From: Natrinema versiforme JCM 10478
GTDB lineage: Archaea; Halobacteriota; Halobacteria; Halobacteriales; Natrialbaceae
Reading direction: 5' to 3'
Assembly (NCBI RefSeq): GCF_000337195.1
Contig: NZ_AOID01000033.1
Coordinates: forward strand, 22,727 to 86,726
DNA: 64,000 nt
The translations under genes and the position numbers were made by a program. The notes beneath the pieces were generated by a model, which made no database searches, was not told where the DNA came from, and saw only the letters and a program-made list of their open reading frames with translations. Below are positions 35,005 to 42,010 of this stretch, in pieces (the stretch's first letter is position 1; every line of letters begins with the position of its first letter).

Positions 35005-35044
35005 CACACACACACACATATATATATATATGTGTGTGTGTGTG
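35005..35044. repeat. 40-bp perfect palindrome of CA/TA/TG dinucleotides
   Basis: A run of CA repeats passes into TA repeats and then TG repeats, so the two halves are fully complementary about a centre at 35024/35025. The whole stretch 35001-35049 is strictly alternating purine-pyrimidine. It can form a cruciform or, in the CA/TG arms, left-handed Z-DNA. It lies between the left direct repeat and the membrane protein gene. Confidence 0.95.
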
Positions 35045-35102
35045 CATACTGAACGTCTATGTTCCAGAAAGCACTTATCCTCTATCAGATAATTTCGATT
35101 TA

Positions 35103-35879
35103 ATGAAGTCTCGAATCCTACTGGGTATATCATTTCTCGTTGTCTTTCTCCTTCTATGTGCTATTATCTATCCAGGCGCGCTCTCAAAACCATACGATGG
35201 CGATAGTAGGCATTATTCTGTAATCCCTGAATCGACAGAATCATTCAATGAAACTGCGAGTGTGGAGAATTTCACCACAGAATCAGGTATACCGGTAGAG
35301 AAACTCTCTGAGAGCCAACAAAGAGCATTTCGAGACGCAAAAGAACAGCCACGAGAAAATGAGCATGGACCCTCTGGAAGACAGTCCAAGGATATACTCG
35401 TCTGTGACAGCACACTAGTATTCTGCGATGAATATAGAGAACTTCCCGACCCCTATAATGGAGATCATCAGTATACTTTCTCTCACGATGGCAATCAGTA
35501 TACTCTTGTAGAAGATTCTGACGGTGAACAGTATTTAGTTCAGGCTGGTTTCCAAGAAGTAGGCCCAACTGTGAATGGGATTGATGGAATAGTCGAAACT
35601 CTTGGTAAATTACTTCTCTTAGGTCCGTATATTATCTTCCTTGCTTATCGGGGTTGGACGACCAATCCACCCAACCTGACACACTCTTCGGTGGGGTATG
35701 GGTTTGCTCTCGTTGGAATAGTATTTTTGTATCCGTATCTTCTGATGTTCACAGATATATCACTCCCATCGTGGCATCTCCCAGCCTTAGCAGTGATAAC
35801 CTGGACTGTGATATTCATCGAGATACGGAGAGGACGTAGTAGAATCAAATCAGATATATGTCAAGGATCCAATTGGTAA
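35103..35879 (+). CDS. membrane protein of unknown function in a repeat-flanked cassette
   Basis: 258 residues. One N-terminal membrane helix (about 4-25) is followed by an extracytoplasmic domain of about 140 residues. That domain contains LSESQQRAFRDAKE and a Cys pair (VCDSTLVFCDEYRELPD), then a strand-rich DHQYTFSHDGNQYTLV. Three more helices lie at about 165-245. The LSExQQRAFRDA motif recalls a haloarchaeal extracellular domain family (DUF7979-like), which I cannot confirm. AT-rich codon use marks it as foreign to the core. The ATG at 35103 is used; the extension to 34995 would translate the CA/TG microsatellite. Confidence 0.7.
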   Translation: MKSRILLGISFLVVFLLLCAIIYPGALSKPYDGDSRHYSVIPESTESFNETASVENFTTESGIPVEKLSESQQRAFRDAKEQPRENEHGPSGRQSKDILVCDSTLVFCDEYRELPDPYNGDHQYTFSHDGNQYTLVEDSDGEQYLVQAGFQEVGPTVNGIDGIVETLGKLLLLGPYIIFLAYRGWTTNPPNLTHSSVGYGFALVGIVFLYPYLLMFTDISLPSWHLPALAVITWTVIFIEIRRGRSRIKSDICQGSNW

Positions 35880-35954
35880 TGGGGGTGAAATATCCTGTTT
35901 CAGGGCATGACACCACTCACACACTCAGTATCGTTTAGGTGCTAAGTGAACTGC

Positions 35955-36002
35955 CTATACTGAGCGCGAAAATCGATCTGAGGTCGGTTACAACGAAGAG
36001 TA
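35955..36002 (+). repeat. 48-bp direct repeat, right copy
   Basis: 45 of 48 bases match 34945-34992. The homology continues loosely downstream: after this copy the DNA reads ATGCTATGTATCTGTGC then TTATTGAACG, while after the left copy the corresponding place holds the expanded CA/TA/TG palindrome and then ATACTGAACG. Confidence 0.9.
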
Positions 36003-36049
36003 GTGATATGCTATGTATCTGTGCTTATTGAACGGTGGACGGTAAACAA

Positions 36050-36187
36050 GCATCCGCGAGCGAAGCGAGCGGTTCACCGCCGGAGCGGGGTGAAACCCCG
36101 CGACGGCGGCCTTTTGGCATCAACGGGTTTTGCCGGGGGTTGAGGCGAGCGTCTGCGACGCTCGCCGATGCCCCCGGTAAAAGAGGT
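36050..36187. repeat. two-hairpin intergenic repeat, copy 1
   Basis: About 138 bp. It starts GCATCCGCGAGCGA and has a nested hairpin at 36077-36109 (CCGCCG/CGGCGG outside, CGGGGT-GAA-ACCCCG inside). A CTTTT..CATCAACG segment and GTTTTGCCGGGGGT (36127-36140) follow. The second nested hairpin at 36133-36177 has CCGGGGG/CCCCCGG outside and GGCGAGCGT/ACGCTCGCC inside, and the element ends in AAAAGAGG. The same order of anchors and hairpins is found at 55998-56122. No gene inside. Confidence 0.75.
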
Positions 36188-36264
36188 TGCTGTACTCACC
36201 GATGGTATCGGCCCGCTCACTACGCGGTCGTCCAGGAGCAGGCGCTGGCGTCGGAGCGACACGT

Positions 36265-36271
36265 CTTTTTG
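36265..36271 (+). promoter_or_regulatory. T-rich promoter box for rqcH
   Basis: CTTTTTG centred about 27 bases before the ATG at 36294. Confidence 0.4.
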
Positions 36272-36293
36272 ACCGGGACGGGCAATTTTGGGT

Positions 36294-38456
36294 ATGGATC
36301 CAAAGCGGGAACTCACCAGCGTCGACCTCGCCGCTCTCGTCGGGGAACTCGGGGCCTACGAGGGCGCGAAGGTCGACAAAGCGTACCTCTACGGCGACGA
36401 CCTCGTCCGGCTCAAAATGCGGGACTTCGACCGCGGTCGCATGGAACTGATTCTCGAGGTCGGCGAGGTCAAGCGGGCCCACACGGTCGCCCCCGAACGG
36501 GTGCCAGACGCCCCCGGCCGGCCGCCGCAGTTCGCGATGATGCTCCGCAATCGCCTCTCGGGCGCGGACTTCGCCGGCGTCGAGCAGTACGAGTTCGACC
36601 GCATCCTCGAGTTCGTCTTCGAGCGCGACGACGGGACGACCCGGATCATCGTCGAACTGTTCGGGCAGGGCAACGTCGCGGTCACCGACGGCGAGTACGA
36701 GGTGATCGACTGCCTCGAGACGGTGCGGCTCAAATCGCGAACGGTCGTGCCGGGCTCGCGCTACGAGTTCCCCGACACCCGGACGAACCCGCTGACGGTC
36801 TCTCGAGAGGCGTTCGACCACGAAATGGACGACTCCGATACGGACGTGGTCCGCACGCTGGCGACGCAACTCAACTTCGGCGGGCTCTACGCCGAGGAAC
36901 TGTGTGTCCGCGCCGGCGTCGAGAAGGGGATGGACATCGACGACGCCGACGAGGACGTCTACGAGCGGCTCTACGAGACGATCGAGCGGCTCGCGCTCGA
37001 CATTCGGAACGGGAACTTCGATCCGCGGCTCTACCTCGAGCGCGACGACGAGGAAGCTGACGACGGAGAGGGCGAGAGTGAGGACGCCGACGCCAACGTC
37101 GTCGACGTGACGCCGTTCCCGCTCGAGGAGCACGACGACCTCGACGGAGAGGCCTACGACTCGTTCCTCTCGGCGCTGGACGACTACTTCTTCCGGCTCG
37201 AACTCGCCGAGGAAGAGGAGTCGGATCCGACCGATCAGCGGCCGGACTTCGAGTCCGAGATCGCCAAACAGGAGCGCATCATCGAGCAACAGCAGGGGGC
37301 GATCGAGGGCTTCGAGCAGGAGGCGGAGGAACTGCGCGAGCAGGCCGAACTGCTCTACGCGGAGTACGGGTTGGTCGACGACATCCTCTCGACGATTCAG
37401 GGGGCCCGCGAGCAGGACCGCTCGTGGGACGAGATTCGAGAGCGCTTCGAGGAGGGTGCCGAGCAGGGCATCGACGCCGCCGAGGCCGTCGTCGACGTCG
37501 ACGGCAGCGACGGGACAGTCACCGTCGACATCGACGGCGAACGGATCGGCCTCGTCGCCGGACGGGGCGTCGAGCAGAACGCCGACCGGCTCTACACCGA
37601 GGCAAAGCGCGTCGAGGAGAAAAAGGAGGGCGCGCTGGCCGCGATCGAGAACACTCGCGAGGACTTAGAAGAGGCCAAACGCCGCCGCGACGAGTGGGAG
37701 GCCGATGAGAGCGGACCCGCAGCGGAAACCGAGTCCGACGAGGACGAGGAAGAGACCCAACGCGACTGGCTCTCGGAGCCGTCCATTCCGATCCGCGAGA
37801 ACGAACCGTGGTTCGACCGCTTCCGCTGGTTCCAGACCAGCGACGACTACCTCGTGATCGGCGGCCGCAACGCGGATCAGAACGAGGAACTCGTCAAGAA
37901 ATACTTAGAGCCCGGCGACAAGGTCTTTCACACGCAGGCCCACGGCGGCCCCGTCACCGTGCTCAAGGCGACCGATCCGAGCGAGGCGTCCTCGAGCGAC
38001 ATCGAACTGCCGGAGTCGAGCATCGAGGAGGCCGCCCAGTTCGCCGTCTCCTACGCCTCGGTCTGGAAGGACGGCCGCTACGCGGGCGACGTCTACGCCG
38101 TCGACTCCGATCAGGTCTCGAAGACCCCCGAGAGCGGCGAGTACTTAGAGAAGGGCGGGTTCGCGATCCGCGGCGACCGAACGTACTACCGGGATACGCC
38201 GGTCGGCGCGGCGGTCGGCATTCAGTGTGAGCCCTACACCCGCGTCATCGGCGGCCCGCCGTCGGCGATCGAAGCCCACGCGGTGACGACGATCGAACTC
38301 GAGCCCGGGCGGTACGCGCAGGCGGACGCGGCAAAGCGGCTCTACCGCCAGTTCCGCGAGCGCTTCGAGGACGAGACGTTCGTCCGCAAGATCGCCAGCC
38401 CCGACCGAATTCAACACTTCATGCCGCCGGGCGGCAGCCGGGTCGCGGACGACTGA
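36294..38456 (+). CDS. rqcH: ribosome rescue protein RqcH (Rqc2/NFACT)
   Basis: 720 residues. NFACT-N domain at about 1-200 with the family D102-R103 pair (YEFDRILEF), which corresponds to the DR motif needed for tRNA handling in RqcH. An acidic insertion lies at about 250-280. Coiled-coil arms run through about 310-480. NFACT-R is at about 500-600 (WFDRFRWFQTSDDYLVIGGRNADQNEELV, DKVFHTQAHGGPVTVLKA), then a C-terminal NFACT-C-like region. It binds stalled 50S subunits and adds C-terminal tails to nascent chains. pelA, another rescue factor, lies 1.7 kb downstream on the same strand. Confidence 0.92.
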   Translation: MDPKRELTSVDLAALVGELGAYEGAKVDKAYLYGDDLVRLKMRDFDRGRMELILEVGEVKRAHTVAPERVPDAPGRPPQFAMMLRNRLSGADFAGVEQYEFDRILEFVFERDDGTTRIIVELFGQGNVAVTDGEYEVIDCLETVRLKSRTVVPGSRYEFPDTRTNPLTVSREAFDHEMDDSDTDVVRTLATQLNFGGLYAEELCVRAGVEKGMDIDDADEDVYERLYETIERLALDIRNGNFDPRLYLERDDEEADDGEGESEDADANVVDVTPFPLEEHDDLDGEAYDSFLSALDDYFFRLELAEEEESDPTDQRPDFESEIAKQERIIEQQQGAIEGFEQEAEELREQAELLYAEYGLVDDILSTIQGAREQDRSWDEIRERFEEGAEQGIDAAEAVVDVDGSDGTVTVDIDGERIGLVAGRGVEQNADRLYTEAKRVEEKKEGALAAIENTREDLEEAKRRRDEWEADESGPAAETESDEDEEETQRDWLSEPSIPIRENEPWFDRFRWFQTSDDYLVIGGRNADQNEELVKKYLEPGDKVFHTQAHGGPVTVLKATDPSEASSSDIELPESSIEEAAQFAVSYASVWKDGRYAGDVYAVDSDQVSKTPESGEYLEKGGFAIRGDRTYYRDTPVGAAVGIQCEPYTRVIGGPPSAIEAHAVTTIELEPGRYAQADAAKRLYRQFRERFEDETFVRKIASPDRIQHFMPPGGSRVADD

Positions 38457-38543
38457 GTCGCGAACCGGCCCCGACTGGCTCGGTGCGCGAGACCGCGCGA
38501 GCAACCGCGTTTCGCCGTCACGTCGGCCGACCGCGACCCCGAT

Positions 38544-38846
38544 ATGTACGGCTCAACGCTCATTGGTGTCCCCGGACTAGCGCGTCCGATGATGCACCCA
38601 CTCGAGGCGTTCGTCCCCGCGCAAGTCAGCGGTGGAATCGACGGGCCGATCATCGTCACCGCGGTCGTCCTCGTCGCGATGGTGGTCATGGTCGGTTTCG
38701 TGGTGTTTCTCGCGCTCGGTCCCGGTACGCAGCCGTATCAGGCGGAGCACGCGGAACCGACACCGACCGACGATAGCGGCATCCGCGATACCGATGCGGA
38801 GGAGCCATCGGAGTCCCCGACGGAGTCCGGATCGGGCTCCGACTGA
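38544..38846 (+). CDS. hypothetical single-helix membrane protein (100 aa)
   Basis: 100 residues, or 85 if started at the double ATG at 38589 (MMHPLEAFVP). One strong membrane helix (IIVTAVVLVAMVVMVGFVVFL) is followed by a 35-residue acidic, Ser/Thr/Pro-rich tail that looks disordered. The N-terminus probably faces outside. No family recognised. It lies between rqcH and pelA. Confidence 0.6.
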   Translation: MYGSTLIGVPGLARPMMHPLEAFVPAQVSGGIDGPIIVTAVVLVAMVVMVGFVVFLALGPGTQPYQAEHAEPTPTDDSGIRDTDAEEPSESPTESGSGSD

Positions 38847-38960
38847 CGGGTGCGAGCCGGCTTCCCGCCGTCTCGGCTCTGCGGTCCCTATTTTGCCGTT
38901 CGAGGAGAGGCTGCACGTGCCGGGTCCACGACTACACGGCAGACCGTGGACGCGACTCGC

Positions 38961-39254
38961 ATGGCGGACATCGATACCGACACCGACACGGAACCGGATC
39001 TCGGCACCGCGACCATCGTCTACGAGACGCCCGGCGAGACCGACGAGCGGGCCACCGTCGACAACGATCGAATCGCCTACTTTCAGGACCACTGGCTGTT
39101 CGCGTACGGCACCGACGAGAACGGCAACGACATCGTCCGTCGGGTCCCCAAAGAGCGCGTCCACTACGTCGAACGCTCGGTCGACGAGATCGAGGAGACG
39201 TTCGAATCCGGCCTCGAGAAGGCCAAAGGAAAACTCGAGGCGTTGCGGGACTGA
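38961..39254 (+). CDS. acidic hypothetical protein (97 aa)
   Basis: 97 residues with an acidic leader (MADIDTDTDTEPD), a strand-rich middle (TIVYETPGETDERATVDNDRIAYFQDHWLFAYG) and a C-terminal helix (SVDEIEETFESGLEKAKGKLEAL). The fold looks like a small single domain with a helical tail. It appears to be a conserved haloarchaeal protein, but its role is unknown. Position between rqcH and pelA is suggestive only. Confidence 0.65.
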   Translation: MADIDTDTDTEPDLGTATIVYETPGETDERATVDNDRIAYFQDHWLFAYGTDENGNDIVRRVPKERVHYVERSVDEIEETFESGLEKAKGKLEALRD

Positions 39255-39347
39255 GCGTCCCACCCGAACGCCGTCACCGACGAGGTCGAGCGTCCGGCCC
39301 GTGAGTTGCCGGCGCGCGCGAGCGATGGCGTCCGCTCGGCGATCAGT

Positions 39348-39959
39348 TCAGCGGTGTTTAGAAGCCGGTTCGTCGACGTGTGACTCCCGGATCGAGATAC
39401 GGATGTCGGAGCCATCTTCGAGATCAGTCGTCGGCTGACCGGGGCTTCCCGGGTCGGACGAACCGCGTTCGACGGTTCGGAACCGATCGCGTTCGGCGGC
39501 GTCGTACGCCGAACTCATCGCGATCAGGAAGCCGACCATCGCCGTCACGAGCGCGACGACACCGATGGCGACGGCACCGATCGAGGCGACGACGCCGGAG
39601 AGGACTTCCCCGGAGACGAGCAGGGAGATAGCGGTGACGACCGCGATCAGAGTCAGGAGCCGGGCGAGCCGACCGGTGTCGAGGCCGCGGTAGGTCTTCT
39701 CGCCGGTCGTGTCGGCCAACACCGACAGGATCCCCTCGTAGGAGTCGTCGGTCCGGGCGTTCCCCAGCGAGTGGGTCGACTGTGCGATCCAGACGCCGGC
39801 GGTGAAGTTCAAGAACGCCACGAACGACACGAGGCCGACCTGTCCGTCGACGAACAGTCCCGTTGCGATCGCACCCGTAAACGTCACCGCCATGATGGCG
39901 TGGGTCACGAGCGAGCGCGTGCCGAAGTCTTCCAATCGATCCATGTGTCCCATGTTCAT
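39348..39959 (-). CDS. four-helix membrane protein of unknown function
   Basis: 203 residues. Four membrane helices: about 15-37, 38-58, 100-120 and 125-150. Between the first two pairs is a soluble loop (STHSLGNARTDDSYEGILSVLADTTGEKTYRG). A 50-residue acidic/polar C-terminal tail follows. The ATG at 39957-39959 (MNMGHMDRL) is chosen because the extension to 40019 is Arg-rich. Convergent with the 97-residue gene and divergent from pelA. No family recognised. Confidence 0.65.
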   Translation of the reverse strand: MNMGHMDRLEDFGTRSLVTHAIMAVTFTGAIATGLFVDGQVGLVSFVAFLNFTAGVWIAQSTHSLGNARTDDSYEGILSVLADTTGEKTYRGLDTGRLARLLTLIAVVTAISLLVSGEVLSGVVASIGAVAIGVVALVTAMVGFLIAMSSAYDAAERDRFRTVERGSSDPGSPGQPTTDLEDGSDIRISIRESHVDEPASKHR

Positions 39960-40153
39960 ACCCAAACGAGGACCGTAACGCGGATAGCGTCGCGCCCTTA
40001 CTATGTTGATTGGTGACAATAACCGTTATTTTCGACGGTCGCTGATAGGTTCCGCCGCTCGGCCGACCGCGACGAGGATCGACCGGGCGAGGTCGGAAAC
40101 CCGCGGACACACCGATCGCAGCCCACTTACCGCCACCCCGTGAACGAACCCTC

Positions 40154-41221
40154 ATGCAGATCAAAGACCGGGAGCAGGTCGAGGGCGGCCGCGAGCGGAT
40201 CACGGTCGTCCCCGAGAGCGTCGACGACCTCTGGCACCTGCAGTACGTCCTCGAGCCCGGCGACCGCGTCGCGGGCGATACGACCCGGCGGATCCAGCGC
40301 AACGACGACCAGATGCGGGATACGGGCGGTGAGCGCGAGCACATGTGGGTCGCTATCGCCGTCGAAGACATCGAATTCCACAAGTTCGCCAACCGGCTGC
40401 GGATCGGCGGCGAGATCGTCGCCTGTTCGCGCGAGGACCAGCTGAACTTCCACCACACGCTCAACATCGAGGCCCGCGACGAGATCTCGATCGAGAAGCG
40501 GTTCAAACCCGATCAGGAGGCCCGCCTCGAGGAGGCCGAAGAAGCCACGGAGAACCCGGACGTGGCTATCGCCACCGTCGAGGAGGGAGAGGCCCACGTG
40601 CACACGGTCGCTCAGTACGGCACCGAAGAGCGGGCGACGATCACTGGGACGACCGGGAAAGGCGAGTACGCCCGTGGCCGCTCGGAGCTATTCGAGGAGC
40701 TCGCGACGGTCCTCAAACGCCTCGAGGTCGACGCTATCATCCTCGCCGGGCCCGGCTTTACGAAACAGGACGCCTACAAGTACATTGAGCAGAACGAATC
40801 GGAACTCACCGAGTTGATCACGATGGTCGACACGGCGGCCGTCGGCGACCGGGGTGTCCACGAGGTGCTCAAGCGCGGTGCCGTCGCGGACGTCCAAGAG
40901 GAGACCCGCATCGAGAGCGAGGCCGAATACATCGACGAACTCACCCGCCGCATCGCCGACGGTGCCAAGGCGGCCTACGGCCCCGAACAGGTCAAAAAGG
41001 CCGCCGAGTTCGGCGCGATCGAACGCCTGCTCGTCCTCGACGATCGACTGCAGAAAGAGCGCGGTCCCGACGGCGAGTGGGCGATCAGCGTCGACGACAT
41101 CGTCCGCACGACCGAACAGAAAGGCGGCGACGTGACCGTCTTCTCGAGCGAGTTCCCGCCCGGCCAGCAGCTGTCGAACCTCGGCGGGATCGCGGCCCTG
41201 CTTCGGTACCGACTCGAGTGA
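40154..41221 (+). CDS. pelA: mRNA surveillance protein Pelota
   Basis: 355-residue archaeal Pelota/Dom34. Three domains: an Sm-like N-terminal domain at about 1-125 ([37 protein letters not shown]), a central eRF1 domain 2-like fold (about 135-255, with [11 protein letters not shown]), and domain 3 (about 260-355, ending [19 protein letters not shown]). No GGQ motif, as expected for Pelota. It enters stalled ribosomes with aEF1A or ABCE1 to split them. Functionally linked to the nearby rqcH. Confidence 0.94.
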   Translation: MQIKDREQVEGGRERITVVPESVDDLWHLQYVLEPGDRVAGDTTRRIQRNDDQMRDTGGEREHMWVAIAVEDIEFHKFANRLRIGGEIVACSREDQLNFHHTLNIEARDEISIEKRFKPDQEARLEEAEEATENPDVAIATVEEGEAHVHTVAQYGTEERATITGTTGKGEYARGRSELFEELATVLKRLEVDAIILAGPGFTKQDAYKYIEQNESELTELITMVDTAAVGDRGVHEVLKRGAVADVQEETRIESEAEYIDELTRRIADGAKAAYGPEQVKKAAEFGAIERLLVLDDRLQKERGPDGEWAISVDDIVRTTEQKGGDVTVFSSEFPPGQQLSNLGGIAALLRYRLE

Positions 41222-41254
41222 GCGACTGCGGGCGACGGCCGCGAGCGGAATCGC

Positions 41255-42010
41255 CTACTGGACCTGCATTTCGTCGCTGGCCTCGATCAGTTGGATCAAC
41301 ACGGTCGCAAACAGCGAGCCCGAACTCCAGATCGCTGTCTCGCCGCCCTCGCCGCCGAGGACGCTCAACAGGATGCCATCGTCGTCGGCGATGGCGATCC
41401 GGCCCGACCGTTGGTCGTCGGTTCGGTGAGCCGGCGGGTCCTCGACGGTGACGCCCTCGACGCCGGCGAACTGGCGCTTAATTTCCTCGCGCCGGCTGAC
41501 GATGATCACCGCGACACCGGCCGCCGCACGCTCGGCGAGGGCTCGTTCGATCGGCTCCGTGATGAGTTCGGAGAGCCGGGTCCCGAAAACGATCCGCTCT
41601 TCGGCCTGTGAGAGGATATCGACGGTCCGATCGTCGACGCGGTCCCGGCCGCGGACCGTCCAGATGTCCTCTTGGGTCTCCTCGCCGGCCGGCTCGTTTT
41701 TGACGGTTTCGACGTACTCGAAGGCCCGGTCCTGCTCGCGCTCGAACTGATCCCGCAGCGTGTCTCGAGCCTCCTCGACGCTGACCGGCCGGTACCGGAT
41801 CGGGTTCGCCTGCTGGACCTCGAGCAGGCCCCGATCCTCCAAGCTTTCGGCGACGCTGTAGACCTGTGATCGCGGCACGTCCGTGATGTCGGCGACCTCT
41901 CGTGCCGTGCCAGCGCCCAGTTGGTGGAGCGCGATGAACACCTTGGCCTCGTAGCTGGTGAGCCCGAGTTGTTCGAAGGCGTCAACGGCCTCGGGTTCGC
42001 CGGTGCTCAC
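41255..42010 (-). CDS. TrmB family transcription regulator
   Basis: 251 residues. N-terminal TrmB wHTH at about 10-80 (LGLTSYEAKVFIALHQLGAGTAREVADIT, VPRSQVYSVAESLEDRGLLEV). A C-terminal effector domain of the TrmB type follows (WTVRGRDRVDDRTVDILSQAEERIVFGT). It probably senses a sugar or other small molecule. Its start overlaps the stop of the upstream RND exporter gene by 4 bases, so it is cotranscribed with the exporter and probably controls it. Confidence 0.87.
   Translation of the reverse strand: MSTGEPEAVDAFEQLGLTSYEAKVFIALHQLGAGTAREVADITDVPRSQVYSVAESLEDRGLLEVQQANPIRYRPVSVEEARDTLRDQFEREQDRAFEYVETVKNEPAGEETQEDIWTVRGRDRVDDRTVDILSQAEERIVFGTRLSELITEPIERALAERAAAGVAVIIVSRREEIKRQFAGVEGVTVEDPPAHRTDDQRSGRIAIADDDGILLSVLGGEGGETAIWSSGSLFATVLIQLIEASDEMQVQ

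Noticed and set aside
35001..35049. CA/TG repeats as a possible CRISPR or coding repeat (a frame from 34995 reads through them)
   Set aside because: A dinucleotide microsatellite has no spacers. The frame through it gives a Thr/His, Tyr/Ile and Cys/Val dipeptide run before a normal start at 35103.
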